A stretch of 64,000 nt of DNA from Lepidodermella squamata (GCA_047495785.1 JBLDXI010000033.1:1550001-1614000); one strand, 5' to 3'. Shown: positions 1 to 11,196, numbered from the stretch's first letter. The notes: a model not told the origin generated them from the sequence alone. Numbers and translations are program-made.

Positions 1-453
1 CGCACCCTTTTAATCACACGTCTATACGGCGTTTTGCCCCAAATGAGCGCAAAAACTGATACCAATTATATCGCAAAATGACTTAATTATACCCATTAAA
101 GCCGCTATTGAATCGGGTTTTTCACCGACAGTGAAGGGATTTCAGCGATAAGCTGCCCACTTTTTCATTATAATATGTGACGCTGTGTGAAAGTTTATCT
201 CGCCCCTTTGCACCCAGCCGGAAAAGTCATTTGGCACCCATTTTTCATTGTTTAGTATGTCTTGCCAACCAGCGCGTATATTGTTATCAGATGCCGAAAC
301 AGCGGGCGGCGGCTAATTTCCCCGTTAGATGCTCCGCCTCTGATTACCGCCTATAAGTTGATGAGTAGTTGACGAGAGGCGATGTCACCTAGTTGATGAA
401 TCATGATATTGAAAATGATAAAAAATCTGGAGCCGAAGGGGCTAATTTAGAAC
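1..453. other. intergenic, no gene seen
   Basis: No supported coding, RNA or repeat structure was seen in this left-edge stretch. Frames are short and none resembles a known domain. Confidence 0.5.
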
Positions 454-1248
454 TTAACCCTTTCATGGCCATAACGACGATTTCGGAATTTTGACTTTGA
501 CAGTGCACCAAAATTTCATTTTGATTTATTTTTTATTTTTGATCGCCCTTTCAAGCAATACTACTTTTCGATGTTGGCTACAAGAATTTGAAACAATCAG
601 ACCGCTATCTCACACCGTTTTGAAAATATGACCATTTTAAAATTGATAACTGAGGTATGAAATTTCGATTTTTCTCAAATTGAAATTAAGGTAACCCCAT
701 CTCATTATCCGGTCATACAAAAAATACTACAGTGTCCGGCATAGTCTCATTGACCTGTGTGCAAATTGTTATCTGATTTCGACAAAAACTAACAGCGCTG
801 CCTTGATTTTAGCTAAGTGGTCGAAATCGTCCTGTCGGCCCAGACGATATACAGGCGAGATGCGGGTTTTTTGTGCTTCAAAACGGCGGCGTGTGAAAAA
901 GCTGACTTGGCTGAATACTGATCGAAATGCTGATTTTTGAAAACTGGGTTTAACTGATTTCTTTTCTCAGAATAATGAAGGGAGAATTTCAGGGACCGTT
1001 AAGGGAGAGGCTTAGAACATGCAAATTCAATGTTGACAGCATCTAATGCTGTAACTAGGGTGTTTGAAAAATGTGCTGAAATCAGCTGGGCCGATAGGGC
1101 GATTTCGACCACTTTTTGCACAGCCTTAACGGTGATGGATAGAGACAAGCGGGTTTCAAAATCGTGATCAGGGCCTTCGAAAACCCCTAGAACTCCTGTC
1201 AAATATTTTTTCTACCGGAGATAAATAATTCGGCCATGAAAGGGTTAA
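454..1248. mobile_element. piggyBac-like non-autonomous element
   Basis: The ends are exact inverted copies: 454-470 reads TTAACCCTTTCATGGCC and 1232-1248 is its reverse complement. This is a TTAA target duplication flanking 13-bp termini that start CCC, the layout of piggyBac-superfamily ends. The 795-bp interior has no transposase-like frame, so it would be non-autonomous (MITE-like). A second, imperfect internal inverted repeat links about 815-841 with 1087-1112. A 17-bp piece of the interior (563-579) recurs at 19523-19539, hinting at other copies. The superfamily assignment rests on the termini only. Confidence 0.7.
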
Positions 1249-1303
1249 TTAAATCAGGCAGATTCTTAAGCCTCATGAATTCAGCTTCAATGTTCAATGT
1301 TCA

Positions 1304-1385
1304 AGGTTTTCGTTTTTTCGAAAAATTGGGAAATTTTTATGTACCTACATAAAAATTTCCCAATTTTTCGAAAAAACGAAAACCT
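1304..1385. repeat. perfect palindrome, 40-bp arms, 2-bp spacer
   Basis: Positions 1304-1343 and 1346-1385 are exact reverse complements separated only by CC. It is AT-rich and would extrude as a near-loopless cruciform, or fold as a long RNA hairpin if transcribed. It lies 350 bp upstream of the collagen gene. No gene is visible in the rest of 1249-1736. Confidence 0.9.
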
Positions 1386-1736
1386 GATAATCAATTACTT
1401 CTTTGTGATCTTTTATAAATAATCTCACAATTTTTATGATTTTTTTTGTTTATTGCCTGATAATCGAATCTTCAGAAATAGGGTAATCAGCTTTGAGTAT
1501 AAGTAATGTCCAACATTTTGGGCTTGAGTCGAAATTTTCAGATCATTTTGCGCAATCTCGAGACCTCTGTTCTTCGATCCAACTGCTCAGCTAATTGTGA
1601 TTCTGAAGCGCCATTATTTAATGCGTAATAATTCGCGTGTTATTCTTCGATTTGCTGCAATGATGCTCCATCCTAATTGGCGCCAAGTCGATAAAGGACT
1701 GCCTATGCTGGCAGATTATTGACAAATTAAAAAAAA

Positions 1737-2897
1737 ATGATTTCTATATGGGGATTTTCATTTATTGGTATGCAAAGCAATTCGGATATTTTTATTGAAT
1801 TTTACGAATTTTTCCAATCCAGTGATCGCCCTGGTTTGTGCCGTCTCATGCAATCCAGCTGAACAGGCCGCCGGAGTAGCTGACCAACAAGCTGGCGAGA
1901 GGACAGCTTGGGTTAGCGTTGAGTAAGTCGAATTTAGGTTTCCAGATAATTCCGCAATTCAAATCATTTCCAGCCACGAAGTAACGAAGAAGAAGAAATC
2001 TCGCCGTGGTCATACTGGACCTACAGGTATATCTCCATGTTTTCTTCCTTAAAAATCGAATTTTCAACGTCAATAATTATAGGCCCTCAAGGCGATGCCG
2101 GGCCTCCTGGCGAACCTGGAGAAAAAGGCGATCGCGGCGATACGGGTAAGTATTCGATTTTCCAGTCAGCGAGTCGCATTTCTCTCTTATTGTTAGGTCC
2201 CATCGGACCGCCCGGCCCTCAGGGTCCTCGTGGTAATGACGGCACCCCGGGATTTCAAGGTAAAGAATTAAAATTTGGCATTTTCATTTATGTAAGAGTC
2301 TTTTAGGACCCCCGGGACCTTCGGGTGGACCTGGGCCGATCGGCCCGCCAGGTCCCCCAGGGTTTACACCAGTCGCAAGCGCTCCATTACCCGGAAAACC
2401 TGGTAAAGACGGAGCTAAAGGAGAACCAGGTTTGATGTTCATTTAATGGTAATACGAACCGTATTCATTCTTTTCATTCAAGGAATTCCGGGGCCACCAG
2501 GGCCACCGGGACCGCCAGGCGTTAACGGTGTAGCTGGAGCGCCTGGGCCAAAGGGTGATGGTGGCCTTGTCGGAACACCCGGTGTGAAAGGTGACTGCGG
2601 AGAGCCGGGCGAACAAGGTTTTATTTAATGATTCATATTATTTGGCATCAATAGCATTTCTTCAAAGGTGTTCAAGGAACTCCAGGTTTAACCGGCCCAC
2701 CAGGACCGCCCGGTCCCCCTGGACCTGGAAGCAACTGCACCGCTGAAATTCTGCTCATTCGTCAGGAAATCAAAATCATCCTCCAGTTTCTTATCAAGAC
2801 TCCGGTTTTCCGACCACGCGTTCGACCCGATCTTGAAGAGGAAGAAAACGGCCATGCTGAACCCGCTGAACTGGTTCAACTCCTCAAGAAATTGTAA
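1737..2897 (+). CDS. small secreted collagen (265 aa)
   Basis: Eight exons: 1737-1767, 1823-1922, 1974-2026, 2083-2145, 2197-2259, 2307-2429, 2483-2617, 2668-2897. The chain is open and ends TAA. It opens with a signal peptide ([17 protein letters not shown]), then a short Cys-containing and basic linker (KKKKSRR), then Gly-X-Y repeats from about residue 59. There is one interruption near residue 110 (the [11 protein letters not shown] stretch). A GSNC motif and a 50-residue Ile/Leu/Glu-rich tail, possibly a coiled-coil trimerisation segment, close the protein. Introns inside the triple helix are phase 1 and split a Gly codon; exons of 63, 63 and 135 bp are multiples of 9. The 3' acceptor of the last intron has an in-frame alternative 9 bp downstream. 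AATAAA lies at 2934. No nematode cuticle-collagen N-terminal domain was recognised. Role inferred: extracellular matrix or cuticle component. Confidence 0.85.
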
Positions 2898-3017
2898 CAA
2901 AAAATATGTTTTCCACTTCGAAATAATTTATCGAATAAAATCATAATTTATTATTGGTCTTTATTGCTCGTTTTGGTTGTAAAAGAAAGAGTATGGGTAT
3001 GTGGCATATAAGCATAG

Positions 3018-5779
3018 TACAGGGTGTTTCATAAAAAACCGAACTCCTATAAAAATGTACTGCTGCTGCGCGTTATCGATTATTTTCGCGAGAGCATTTT
3101 TTTCTCCAAAAATGCACCAAAACCGCACGGTCACCGCAAATTTTACGCATTTCCCCGAGAGAAAGCCATGCGGTAGCAGCAACAAAATTCGCGGTGTTTC
3201 AGGCACATTTTCAGTTACAGTATGAGTTTTACACGGTGAAAACAAAATTCCTCCGGTGAATTCGCATATTTTATTACGATCTACATTTTCACCTAAAGTT
3301 TATACGAAAATTCGTTAGTGACAAGTTGTTTGCGGCTTCTCTATTACCAAAAATTCTATTTTTGCATCAAAATCAGCAAATAAACCGCAATTTTTATTGA
3401 AAGGATGGCCCCTTTCAAACGCGCGCGACGAAGTCCGAATCCTGACCGTTCGCGCTCCGGTATCGAGTCCGACTGGGAAGCGGGTCTGCCTGGATCCCGG
3501 ATTGTGCTTAATGGAATGAATTCAAACAAATACCGCAATAGTGGACAGATGGGACACAGGCAAGGGCAGATGTCAATCCGAGTGCGGCGGAGTAGGTAAA
3601 AGTGTATTTATGTGCACTGCTAGCTCCGCCGAGCTCGGGCATCGGCATGATACTCAAGCGAAAAGAGCGATGATCAGTTCCACACTATAGGCAGATTCGG
3701 GGGTTCCACACTAGGACGGACAGCCCAAGTACGGCGAGAACCCAACGTTTTCCGCCGCACTCGAGCCGACACCTCGGCTGGCACGTGTGCAGTCTAACGA
3801 GATTTGATAAAATTCGTTGAATTTACAGTGTCGCATACAGGCATGTTCTAGGGAAACCCGAGCGCGGAGTGGCAAAGCGCCGTTATTCAACCGCATACAG
3901 GCCGGCTAAAACGCGAACTGGCCGAAATCGGGCGAAATCGGGCTTGGGATAGGGCCCCAACACCAAACAGCGCTAAGAGCTTTTCCATCACAGAAAATTG
4001 AAGTTGTTCCAATCCAATCCATTCTTTTGGACGGACAAGCCGCCATTCATGTATAACATGCTGGGAGTGGAAGCTATGACGCGATTGTTATCCGACGACG
4101 CTGAATCTAAGATATTTCGAAACTAGGGATTATCAGAAGTATTAACCACCAATGTAGTGCTAAAACATGCCATCCAAAGACCAAAAAAGATGAGGCATAA
4201 GGCGTAAGGCGTTTGGTTATAGAACATTGGTCAGAATTTTTGTCGGAACGGTTCGGTCAGAACGCGCACGAGTCTACTGTGAGAATTGCGGATGCGCACT
4301 TCTTATGCATGATAAGCAATGGGCGAATGCACCAAGGCAATTGATTTCGTTGAGAAAAAGACGAAAGAGCATTTTCTTTAATAAGCACAATAGCAGCACA
4401 TCGCGTCGTTGTCGGTCAGTAGTAACAAATTTTCGGCCGATCACTCGTGTCTCAGCGGCGAATTATTACGCCGCATATGCCCAGTGCACGCGAATCCGCA
4501 TGGAGATACATTGCTCTCTTTGCGTTATACGATATAGTTTTGGCAGATGTCCGAACTCACGATGTAAAATGAAATTGTCCGCAGAGTTTTGTCAAGTTTT
4601 TGCTGACAGTTTTTTGTTTGAGCGGAGGGTTTACTATAAGTAGGGCCTTCCCCAGGTCATACGTTGATTATATATTTACCACAGGTAACTAAAGTAGAAC
4701 TCATTGACCGCTAATAACACGGCGTCCATGCGTGACATCCGTCACTCTGAGCGAATACTTGACACTAAGTCATGGAAGAATGCCAGTCGAGCTATACTGA
4801 TTTCTGTCAAATCTACGATACCTGCCTTTACCAAGCACTGCAGCGTATCGGCAGCGGCATTGTGTTCTTCTCCCCTTCCGGTTTCTCGATAGAGTGTGTG
4901 CCGGCCATGATGTCTCAAAGGTTGTAGCCGAGCCTTCTCAGAGAGATCCCACGATTTTTGATCAGCCCGACTGGGTAAGGCACTTTAAACACGAGATATG
5001 GATGCATTGCCGAAATAGCACGTTCAAATTAGCGATTGTGCGCGTTCAAGTTCCTCGGTGACTTTTGCACGGCGCATGCGCATAGCGAAATAAGTAAGAT
5101 CTCAGTTGACAATAATTCAAGAGCGAAGCAGGTTTGGACGGAGTTTACAAGTTATTTCAAAAAAGAGAATCAGAGACAATCAATATTCGGCCGTTACCCT
5201 TATTTCTTCGAATATTTCACTGTCGTTTTGCCGTTGATCCACTTTCAGTTTGCCTGAAAAGTCCTGAAAACCTAAGAAACCACACACTCCGAGGTTAAAC
5301 GCCACGAGGGAACTGCAGATAACGTTATTTTTCCACGGTTAAACTTGTTCAATTTCCTATAGGAACATTTGCTCAAATTTTCAAAACTTTTCACCGTCGT
5401 TTCACCGTTGATCTACTCGCAGTTTACCTTAAAACTGCTAAAAATATAGGAAATCGCACACTTAAACCCACCCCAAAGCTAAATGGAAGAATGCACGGCA
5501 ATAGTTTTGACGGCAATGTTAGTCTTTATCATCGAGGATAATTTAGGTTAAATATCACAGAAATTGACCGCAGGTTAACCGTGAATTCACCGTGAACACA
5601 CCGTAAAATGCCACGTTTTCACCGTAGAAATGCCGCATTCCTGCCGCTTTTTTCTCCCCGCGACACTGCAAAAAATAACATGGCGCATGAAAAATCGATA
5701 ACGGCAGTACTTTTCATATATTATCTATGCATGCTGATATAAGGCTCATCTCGTACGGTTTTTTATGAAACACCCTGTA
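3018..5779. mobile_element. 2.76-kb DNA transposon with 24-bp TIRs
   Basis: The first 24 bp (TACAGGGTGTTTCATAAAAA then ACCG) are exactly inverted at 5756-5779. Both ends begin with TA, compatible with TA target duplication around termini starting CAGGGTG, as in Tc1/mariner-like elements. Subterminal similarity continues imperfectly: a TTATCGAT motif near 3077 has a partner near 5694. Two imperfect direct copies of a block of about 100 bp start near 5218 and 5392. No transposase domain was recognised; the longest frame (4227-4643) lacks an ATG start and resembles nothing I know. The element is probably non-autonomous or decayed. The stretch 2940-5780 contains no other supported gene. Confidence 0.65.
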
Positions 5780-5811
5780 TAACAATTTTTCAATTTTTCG
5801 CCGGGTTTTCT

Positions 5812-7108
5812 TTAAACTTTATCAGCAGCCGCGCAGGTGCCGTGTTTATCGCAATGGCCAGCTTTCTTGAAAACTGCAACAGGAATAATTAAAAAAATCA
5901 AAAGACTTGGGAAATTTTGGTAACAAACCCAAGTTGAAGGCCACTGAACGGTATTGCTGACCTGGGCAGCACGCGTATTCTTTATCAGTCGCGACAGCTG
6001 AGTGGCCACTGAGCTCGACTCCGGCCGTAGCCTGGTACTCGCTGACATCAACATCACCGCCATCGATCTGAACGTCCAACTTGGTGATATCATGCGCCCA
6101 GCTACCGAGAATGATCGAGCAAGTCTGTTTGTTTCGAGCGTTAAAAAAAATTATTGAAAAATTATTAAAATTCAACCAACCGTCTCAGCTTCGACGTGCT
6201 TCTCTTTCTTCTGCTTGCCGGTTTTTTCGACGGTCTCAGTCGCAGCCGGAGCAGCGGTTGGTGTCGTGGTGGTGCAAGGAGCTCGAAGGTTGACAGTCGG
6301 AACCCAGATAACAGTTCCGTCGCTGGTGATCAGAACATCAGCGTCGCCAAATGAGTTCTGCTTGTCTCCGTTATGATGATTGCTGTACCCCAGTGAATTA
6401 ATTAGGTATCATTATATGGAAATTTTACAAAAATTACTCGTTGTAAATCGCAATATCAGGCTTCCAGATGTGTTGAGCCCCAAGGACAACGGACTGGGCG
6501 CCGCCGAAAGCCGCCGGGTCCCAGGCGAGGCTGGCGTCCTTCCAGCTCATCTTAAGCCAGCCTTGAACTGAGGCCTGGGCTTTGTCGACTTTGTGCACCT
6601 TGGTCAAGGCGAAGCCAAGGTTAACTGGCAAGGCATCGGCTCTAAGATGTTCAAAAAATGGCAAATAATTAGAATAATATTACATACGAATAATATATGA
6701 ATAATGTAGCAGTTCCTTGATCGAGAATAGGAAAAATTAAGTTATTAAAAAAGGTGAAATTGAAAAAATGAAAATTCCACCTTAAAAAATCTGATAAGCG
6801 AAAATTGAGTGTTTGGAATAATATTAGTCAAATATAATAATATAATAATATAATATTATGAAAAGGGGTGAATTTCAGAGGAAGTCCTATAATTATAAAG
6901 CATCGAAAGGCTCTTACATATTCGCGACAGGACGACCGTAGACCCCGTTCTCGTGGGCAGTTTTGATCAAATGCTTGGCGAGCTCTTTCTCTGGAAAAGC
7001 TCCTGGGAAAATTGTTGGAATAAATTACATCAATTTTTAAAAAATATCAAGTTCATTACCTGCCGAAACGTAGCTCGCCAGCAAAATTACCGCGTAAACC
7101 TTGAACAT
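5812..7108 (-). CDS. soluble acetylcholine-binding-protein-like (AChBP) protein, 265 aa
   Basis: Six exons on the minus strand: 7060-7108, 6918-7002, 6438-6641, 6181-6382, 5929-6124, 5812-5873. The protein has a signal peptide (MFKVYAVILLASYVSAG) and a nicotinic-type ligand-binding domain: LPVNLGFALTKV, loop D GWLKMSWKD, loop A IWKPDIAIYN, IWVP before the Cys-loop, loop B LGSWAHD, and loop C Tyr-x-Cys-Cys-x4-Tyr (YACCPGQQY). The aromatic and vicinal-Cys residues of the agonist pocket are therefore present. It stops after FNLVFKKA plus a Cys-containing tail (HCDKHGTC), exactly where M1 would begin, so no transmembrane region exists. The Cys-loop lacks FPFD and carries 32 residues rich in Thr, Lys and Glu between its cysteines. 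Known AChBPs (molluscs, annelids) also lack FPFD and membrane segments. Inferred role: secreted binder of acetylcholine-like ligands. The donor of intron 4 (GTTGGT) is weak, so the insert length is the least certain part. Confidence 0.85.
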
Positions 7109-7652
7109 TTCTAAGGATTTTCTAAAACAGGAGAAAGTCTTTGATTAAGTATACTGTTTTAGGTACACGTAAGCAGTGTTCTATCAGGTATGCGGAAACA
7201 ACTGCGCTTTTATATATCGCCGTTATGATTACGTGGCATATCTTTCTTATACTGTACAGTCATAGAAAGGCGGCTCTTGATAAACACACCGGTATTGCAA
7301 ATATAATGGGAGCAGAAATAACAATGCCACGTATGCGCGTTATAATACTAATTTAACAGAGCGAACAGGAGCGGCAATAAACGTAATAAACAATTTTTAT
7401 CTTACGCGACTGGTTATAGTGATAATTTATTGCGTTATCATTTATTTGCAGTTCGGGGACGTGTGCTCACTTAACCTCCCTTAATATAAAAATAATAAGT
7501 ACCAGAGGGAGTGGTAACAAAAAATAATAAAAACGCGCAGAGAAATTCAATAAAATAGCCAATAATTACGCGTTAATTTTTTGCTCGCGGCATTTTTCAC
7601 CAAATAATGGTAATTGCTCGGCATCAGGCGCCGCTCTTCGTCAGAGTGCAAT
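7109..7652. other. intergenic between divergent AChBP-like and Ly6-like genes
   Basis: This 0.5-kb AT-rich interval must hold both promoters, because the flanking genes diverge. No recognisable gene or specific element was identified. Confidence 0.5.
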
Positions 7653-8117
7653 ATGAGTGTTTTAAAAGCAATATTCCTGATAGCTGTCGGTAGCCTAACT
7701 CGCCCCGTCCAGAGTATTGTTTGCTATATCAGTTATGGTTACGAGTATGACAAGTTGATAATGGACGGTGACGCTTGCAAGGTGTGCAGCTTGGTGCGGC
7801 GGTATCGAGTCGGCGAAGCGAATAACCACGCTAAACACGTATCATCAATTCTCTACAGCCACTCGCCAACGTTGCAGAGCTGCTTCACGTCAACAGCGCA
7901 GGAACACGCGTGCGAGCGGTTTTGCCATCGATTGAAGGTGAAAGCTCATTCTTGCAATGAAATAGTTGCCGAGTGTCGGTGTTGTGCCTATGACAAGTGC
8001 AATATGGTTGGAAACTCGGCGCGGCGGGTTCATAGGGCTTGTTCCGAACTTTCTGCTGTGATAATTATTACCGCTTATCTTATTATCTCATCTGTCGTTC
8101 ACTGGAAGTTATTATGA
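7653..8117 (+). CDS. Ly6/uPAR-like GPI-type surface protein 1 (154 aa)
   Basis: Single exon from ATG 7653; the open frame extends upstream only through a TTG. The signal peptide (MSVLKAIFLIAVGSLTRPV) is followed by a Cys-rich domain opening with CYISYGYEYD. It contains GDACKVCSL, LQSCFTS, CERFCHR and ends ECRCCAYDKCN, the CC-x4-CN signature of three-finger Ly6/uPAR domains. A C-terminal hydrophobic stretch (AVIIITAYLIISSVVHW) fits a GPI-attachment signal or a membrane tail. It belongs to subfamily A with the next two genes. Ligand unknown; similar proteins modulate receptors, which is notable beside nicotinic-type genes, but that link is inference. Confidence 0.75.
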   Translation: MSVLKAIFLIAVGSLTRPVQSIVCYISYGYEYDKLIMDGDACKVCSLVRRYRVGEANNHAKHVSSILYSHSPTLQSCFTSTAQEHACERFCHRLKVKAHSCNEIVAECRCCAYDKCNMVGNSARRVHRACSELSAVIIITAYLIISSVVHWKLL

Positions 8118-9957
8118 CGCAGTTTTTGTTCTCACGGTGTGGTTTATGATACGTACGCGGCAATATAATAATAAATGATAGGTACCGATAATGTCAGGGG
8201 ATGAAGGATTTGTCAGGGAATTTTCGTAAATGAATCATTGCTTCTTCAACAAGTTGAATTATTGGGCCCTTGCCCATCCCATCATTTTAGTCCTTCTTTG
8301 CCAATTCCATCAGAGGAGAAGTCCCATCTCGTGCGCTATTGTGATCGGCAGCAACAGTTTTCCGTCAAATAAAGCATTCGATATGGGGAGATCCTCGAAT
8401 TTCTGTTACGATTTTGGCATTCAGCCTTATATTTGGTAAAACACCGACTCTGAAATTTTCCGATTTTCACGAAATTATCGATCAGCATCTCATCAGATAG
8501 CCGAAATTCCTATAGTCATATGAGGCGTAATTATCGATCAAAGGGTTTGCCAAGTGCGCACCCAAAATTTAGGGTTCCAGCTAATTGCTAATAATTGAGA
8601 CTGCAGCACTAGATTTCCCCTAAATATGATTTTTCGAATTTCTAGTTTTCAATAGAATCTCAATTTGTTTGTTATCATGCCTAACCGATATACCTTCATA
8701 TTGGGCGTATTTCGCGCTGTGAGCGATCATTTTACTTCATCCTATAGAGCCGATATCGATTCCAAGTATCGATTTTAGAAATCAGTGAATTTCCTGATAT
8801 CAGCCGTCTTGGATCCCAAGATCAATAATTTTTCTACGTAGCTTAGGGCAGCATGTAGCTAAAATAAAAAATCCTAGGATTAGGAAGAGCATCAGTATCG
8901 ATCAAAAGCCGAAAATGCGGAAAATCGCAAAGAATCTGAAAAATTTAGTGCTGGAACCTCATTTTTAGTGGCGGAAATATTGTGACCCCAAATAAACGTC
9001 GAATTCCTGAAAATTCAGACAAATTTAGCGTTAGAAGGCTCAAATTTTAGTTGTTATATTCGGACCCATAAACAATTTGAAAATTCTGAGTAATTTTAAA
9101 CATGGTGTTCTGTTTCCACCCGGCAGGCATCACATGCGGGCGTTCTTTTGTATTGAACCAGAAAAACAAGTTTTCTATTGTGTCCGTTTTCTATAAAAGA
9201 AAAATCGTGGCCAGCGGCGAAGCTCGTTTTGTAAGAATATCCGGCATCCGATTAGTTCAATTAAAATTGAGTGAAAATGTAAGGAAATGTATGTCCGTAA
9301 AATGGCTGAATTGCAGGCAAGGCTAGAAAATGAGATAATAGTACTTGCCATACATAACGCTTAGCTGCCCTGGAGTGCATGTCCGATTTTTCGGCTATCT
9401 CGCTTCCGATATAGTTAAGGAAATCGATAGCTAAAAAAACGCGATATTTCGAGTACTAATGTTTTAAGAACGTCCAACTTCTTATAGAGTCTAACGCCCT
9501 TATTGTCTGCATCGGTATCAGATTTCTTGAGATAGGATCATCAAATTAGTGTCATAGCCCATAGTTTCTAATCGTGCCAAGTTCTTTGTCCTGAGGTTTT
9601 CCCTAAATCTGTCAGACACTCAACGCGAATCAATAAAAATGGCCGTTTTAGCAGTAGGTAAATAATTAATCAGATGCCCGTAATTCCTGAGGCCTTAATG
9701 CTTTTCAATAATAACAAAAAAAAATATCCTTCTATTGACTTTGAGTATTACTGTTCCTAACAACAGTGTCTCAGCTTGAGGTAAAATCGAACGACGCTAC
9801 GCGCTTTGATTTGACGCGGCACAATCTGATTGATACAAGCGCGTAGTAAATATCTAATGTGTAAATCTCAGGTATGACAACAAAGTATCTTCTATAAAAT
9901 GTGGGCACCGCTTTATTATTTGATTTTCGCGTTATATTGTATATAGCTCGCTCGAAA
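8118..9957. repeat. intergenic with dispersed repeat (8690-9060)
   Basis: There is no supported gene. The segment from about 8690 to 9060 is a diverged copy of 14715-15050; both contain GTATCGATCAA, CAATTTTAGTT-like and AATATT-GATCC/GACCC landmarks in the same order. Part of it, 8750-8777 (CCGATATCGATTCC core), recurs inverted at 19576-19602. This looks like an old dispersed repeat, class unknown. Confidence 0.5.
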
Positions 9958-10455
9958 ATGCGGCAATATCCGTGGCTGGAAGTTACTTTTCTACTAGCCA
10001 CAATCAGAGTCGAATGGTCGCGGGGCGATGTAGCTGAGCGGGATATCAGATGCTACCTGAGTTACGGCCACGACGAAACCCGCCTCCACGACCCTCATAA
10101 ATATCGCATGCTGGAGATGATGAGCGGCTGCACGACGTGCGGGTTGTTAAGGCGGGTCTTTCGCAACACGAAAACTCTCGACGTTATCGGCGAGATGGCG
10201 CCTATTCAGAGCTGCTTCACCATGACGGCCGAACCGGACGGGTGTAACAAATATTGCGAGGACATGTTGGCGAAACAGCCGCCGCATCAACACGTTATTG
10301 AATGCTTGTGTTGCCAGACTAACAAGTGCAATCTACACATGGCTAGCTCATCAACTGCTTCGGTTCGTTTCATGGTAGCCGCGAATCTACTCGTCAATGC
10401 TGCGATACTAACGTCTGTTGTTCCAATATTTTTCGCCTATTATAGCTTTGATTAA
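9958..10455 (+). CDS. Ly6/uPAR-like GPI-type surface protein 2 (165 aa)
   Basis: Single exon. ATG 9958 was chosen because the longer frame begins at GTG and this Met precedes a hydrophobic leader (MRQYPWLEVTFLLATIRVEW). The mature part has CYLSYGHDE, GCTTCGLLRR, IQSCFTMTAEPDGCNKYC and ECLCCQTNKCN, giving ten cysteines in a Ly6 pattern. The tail (FMVAANLLVNAAILTSVVPI) is hydrophobic. AATAAA overlaps the stop region. It is closest to the next gene, sharing SCFT-x2-A-x-PDGC and MLAK-x-P. Confidence 0.75.
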   Translation: MRQYPWLEVTFLLATIRVEWSRGDVAERDIRCYLSYGHDETRLHDPHKYRMLEMMSGCTTCGLLRRVFRNTKTLDVIGEMAPIQSCFTMTAEPDGCNKYCEDMLAKQPPHQHVIECLCCQTNKCNLHMASSSTASVRFMVAANLLVNAAILTSVVPIFFAYYSFD

Positions 10456-10668
10456 ATAAAGCCGATACGACAAGAATTTTTCTGTGATTTATTAATGGCT
10501 GCCAGTCAATCGGAAACTAGAGAACAGTAACCAGGAAATGGAGGAAAAATTGCGTGGTTATTTAGAATCTAATCAAGCTAAAAACTCCTCAAGTCGAATA
10601 CCCTGGAGACCTTTTTCACTGAATGATCTCATGAGGCCACCTATAATAAGTGCAGGTACTAATATTAA

Positions 10669-11148
10669 ATGAAATTTTCCCAGTATACCTGCTATAGTAA
10701 AATGCAAAGATCAATCCCGATGAATTTCTTTAATGTAGCCCTCACTGAACTGATGCAAATCGTCGCGGTTTCGGCGATATCTTGCCATCTCAGTTTCGGC
10801 CACGACGGCCATACTAATCGCCGGCTGCACTGGCGGGTGTTGGAGATGAGCGGGTGCCACACGTGTAATCTAATGCGGCGATCCTATGTCGACAGAACCG
10901 GCCGCGTTCGCTACGACATGCCGCCGATGCAAAACTGCTTCACGACATCAGCTCAACCAGATGGGTGTTTCACGTTCTGCGAACGAATGCTGGCGAAACC
11001 TCCGACCAGTCAACTGATTACCGAATGCACATGCTGTTCGACCGAACTTTGCAATGATACAGGGGCTATTAGTTCTACTGTAAGACACAATTCAGCAGTA
11101 CATTTGTGGATTTTGAGCGCAATTATTTCATCAACTTTACGAAATTAG
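10669..11148 (+). CDS. Ly6/uPAR-like GPI-type surface protein 3 (159 aa)
   Basis: Single exon. ATG 10669 is the first; internal Met codons at residues 12 and 18 give shorter, more signal-like starts (MNFFNVALTELMQIVAV). Ten cysteines: CHLSFGHDG, GCHTCNLMRR, NCFTTSAQPDGCFTFC, ECTCCSTELCN. The hydrophobic C-terminus (SAVHLWILSAIISSTL) suggests GPI anchoring. It is a tandem duplicate of the gene 210 bp upstream. Confidence 0.75.
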   Translation: MKFSQYTCYSKMQRSIPMNFFNVALTELMQIVAVSAISCHLSFGHDGHTNRRLHWRVLEMSGCHTCNLMRRSYVDRTGRVRYDMPPMQNCFTTSAQPDGCFTFCERMLAKPPTSQLITECTCCSTELCNDTGAISSTVRHNSAVHLWILSAIISSTLRN

Positions 11149-11196
11149 TAAAAATCTACCTTAATTTTTGTATCGGCAGAAAAACAACTAATTCGC

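Noticed and set aside
4227-4643. 138-residue frame inside the TIR element as a transposase
   Set aside because: It begins at TTG, has no recognisable catalytic motif and looks random in composition.
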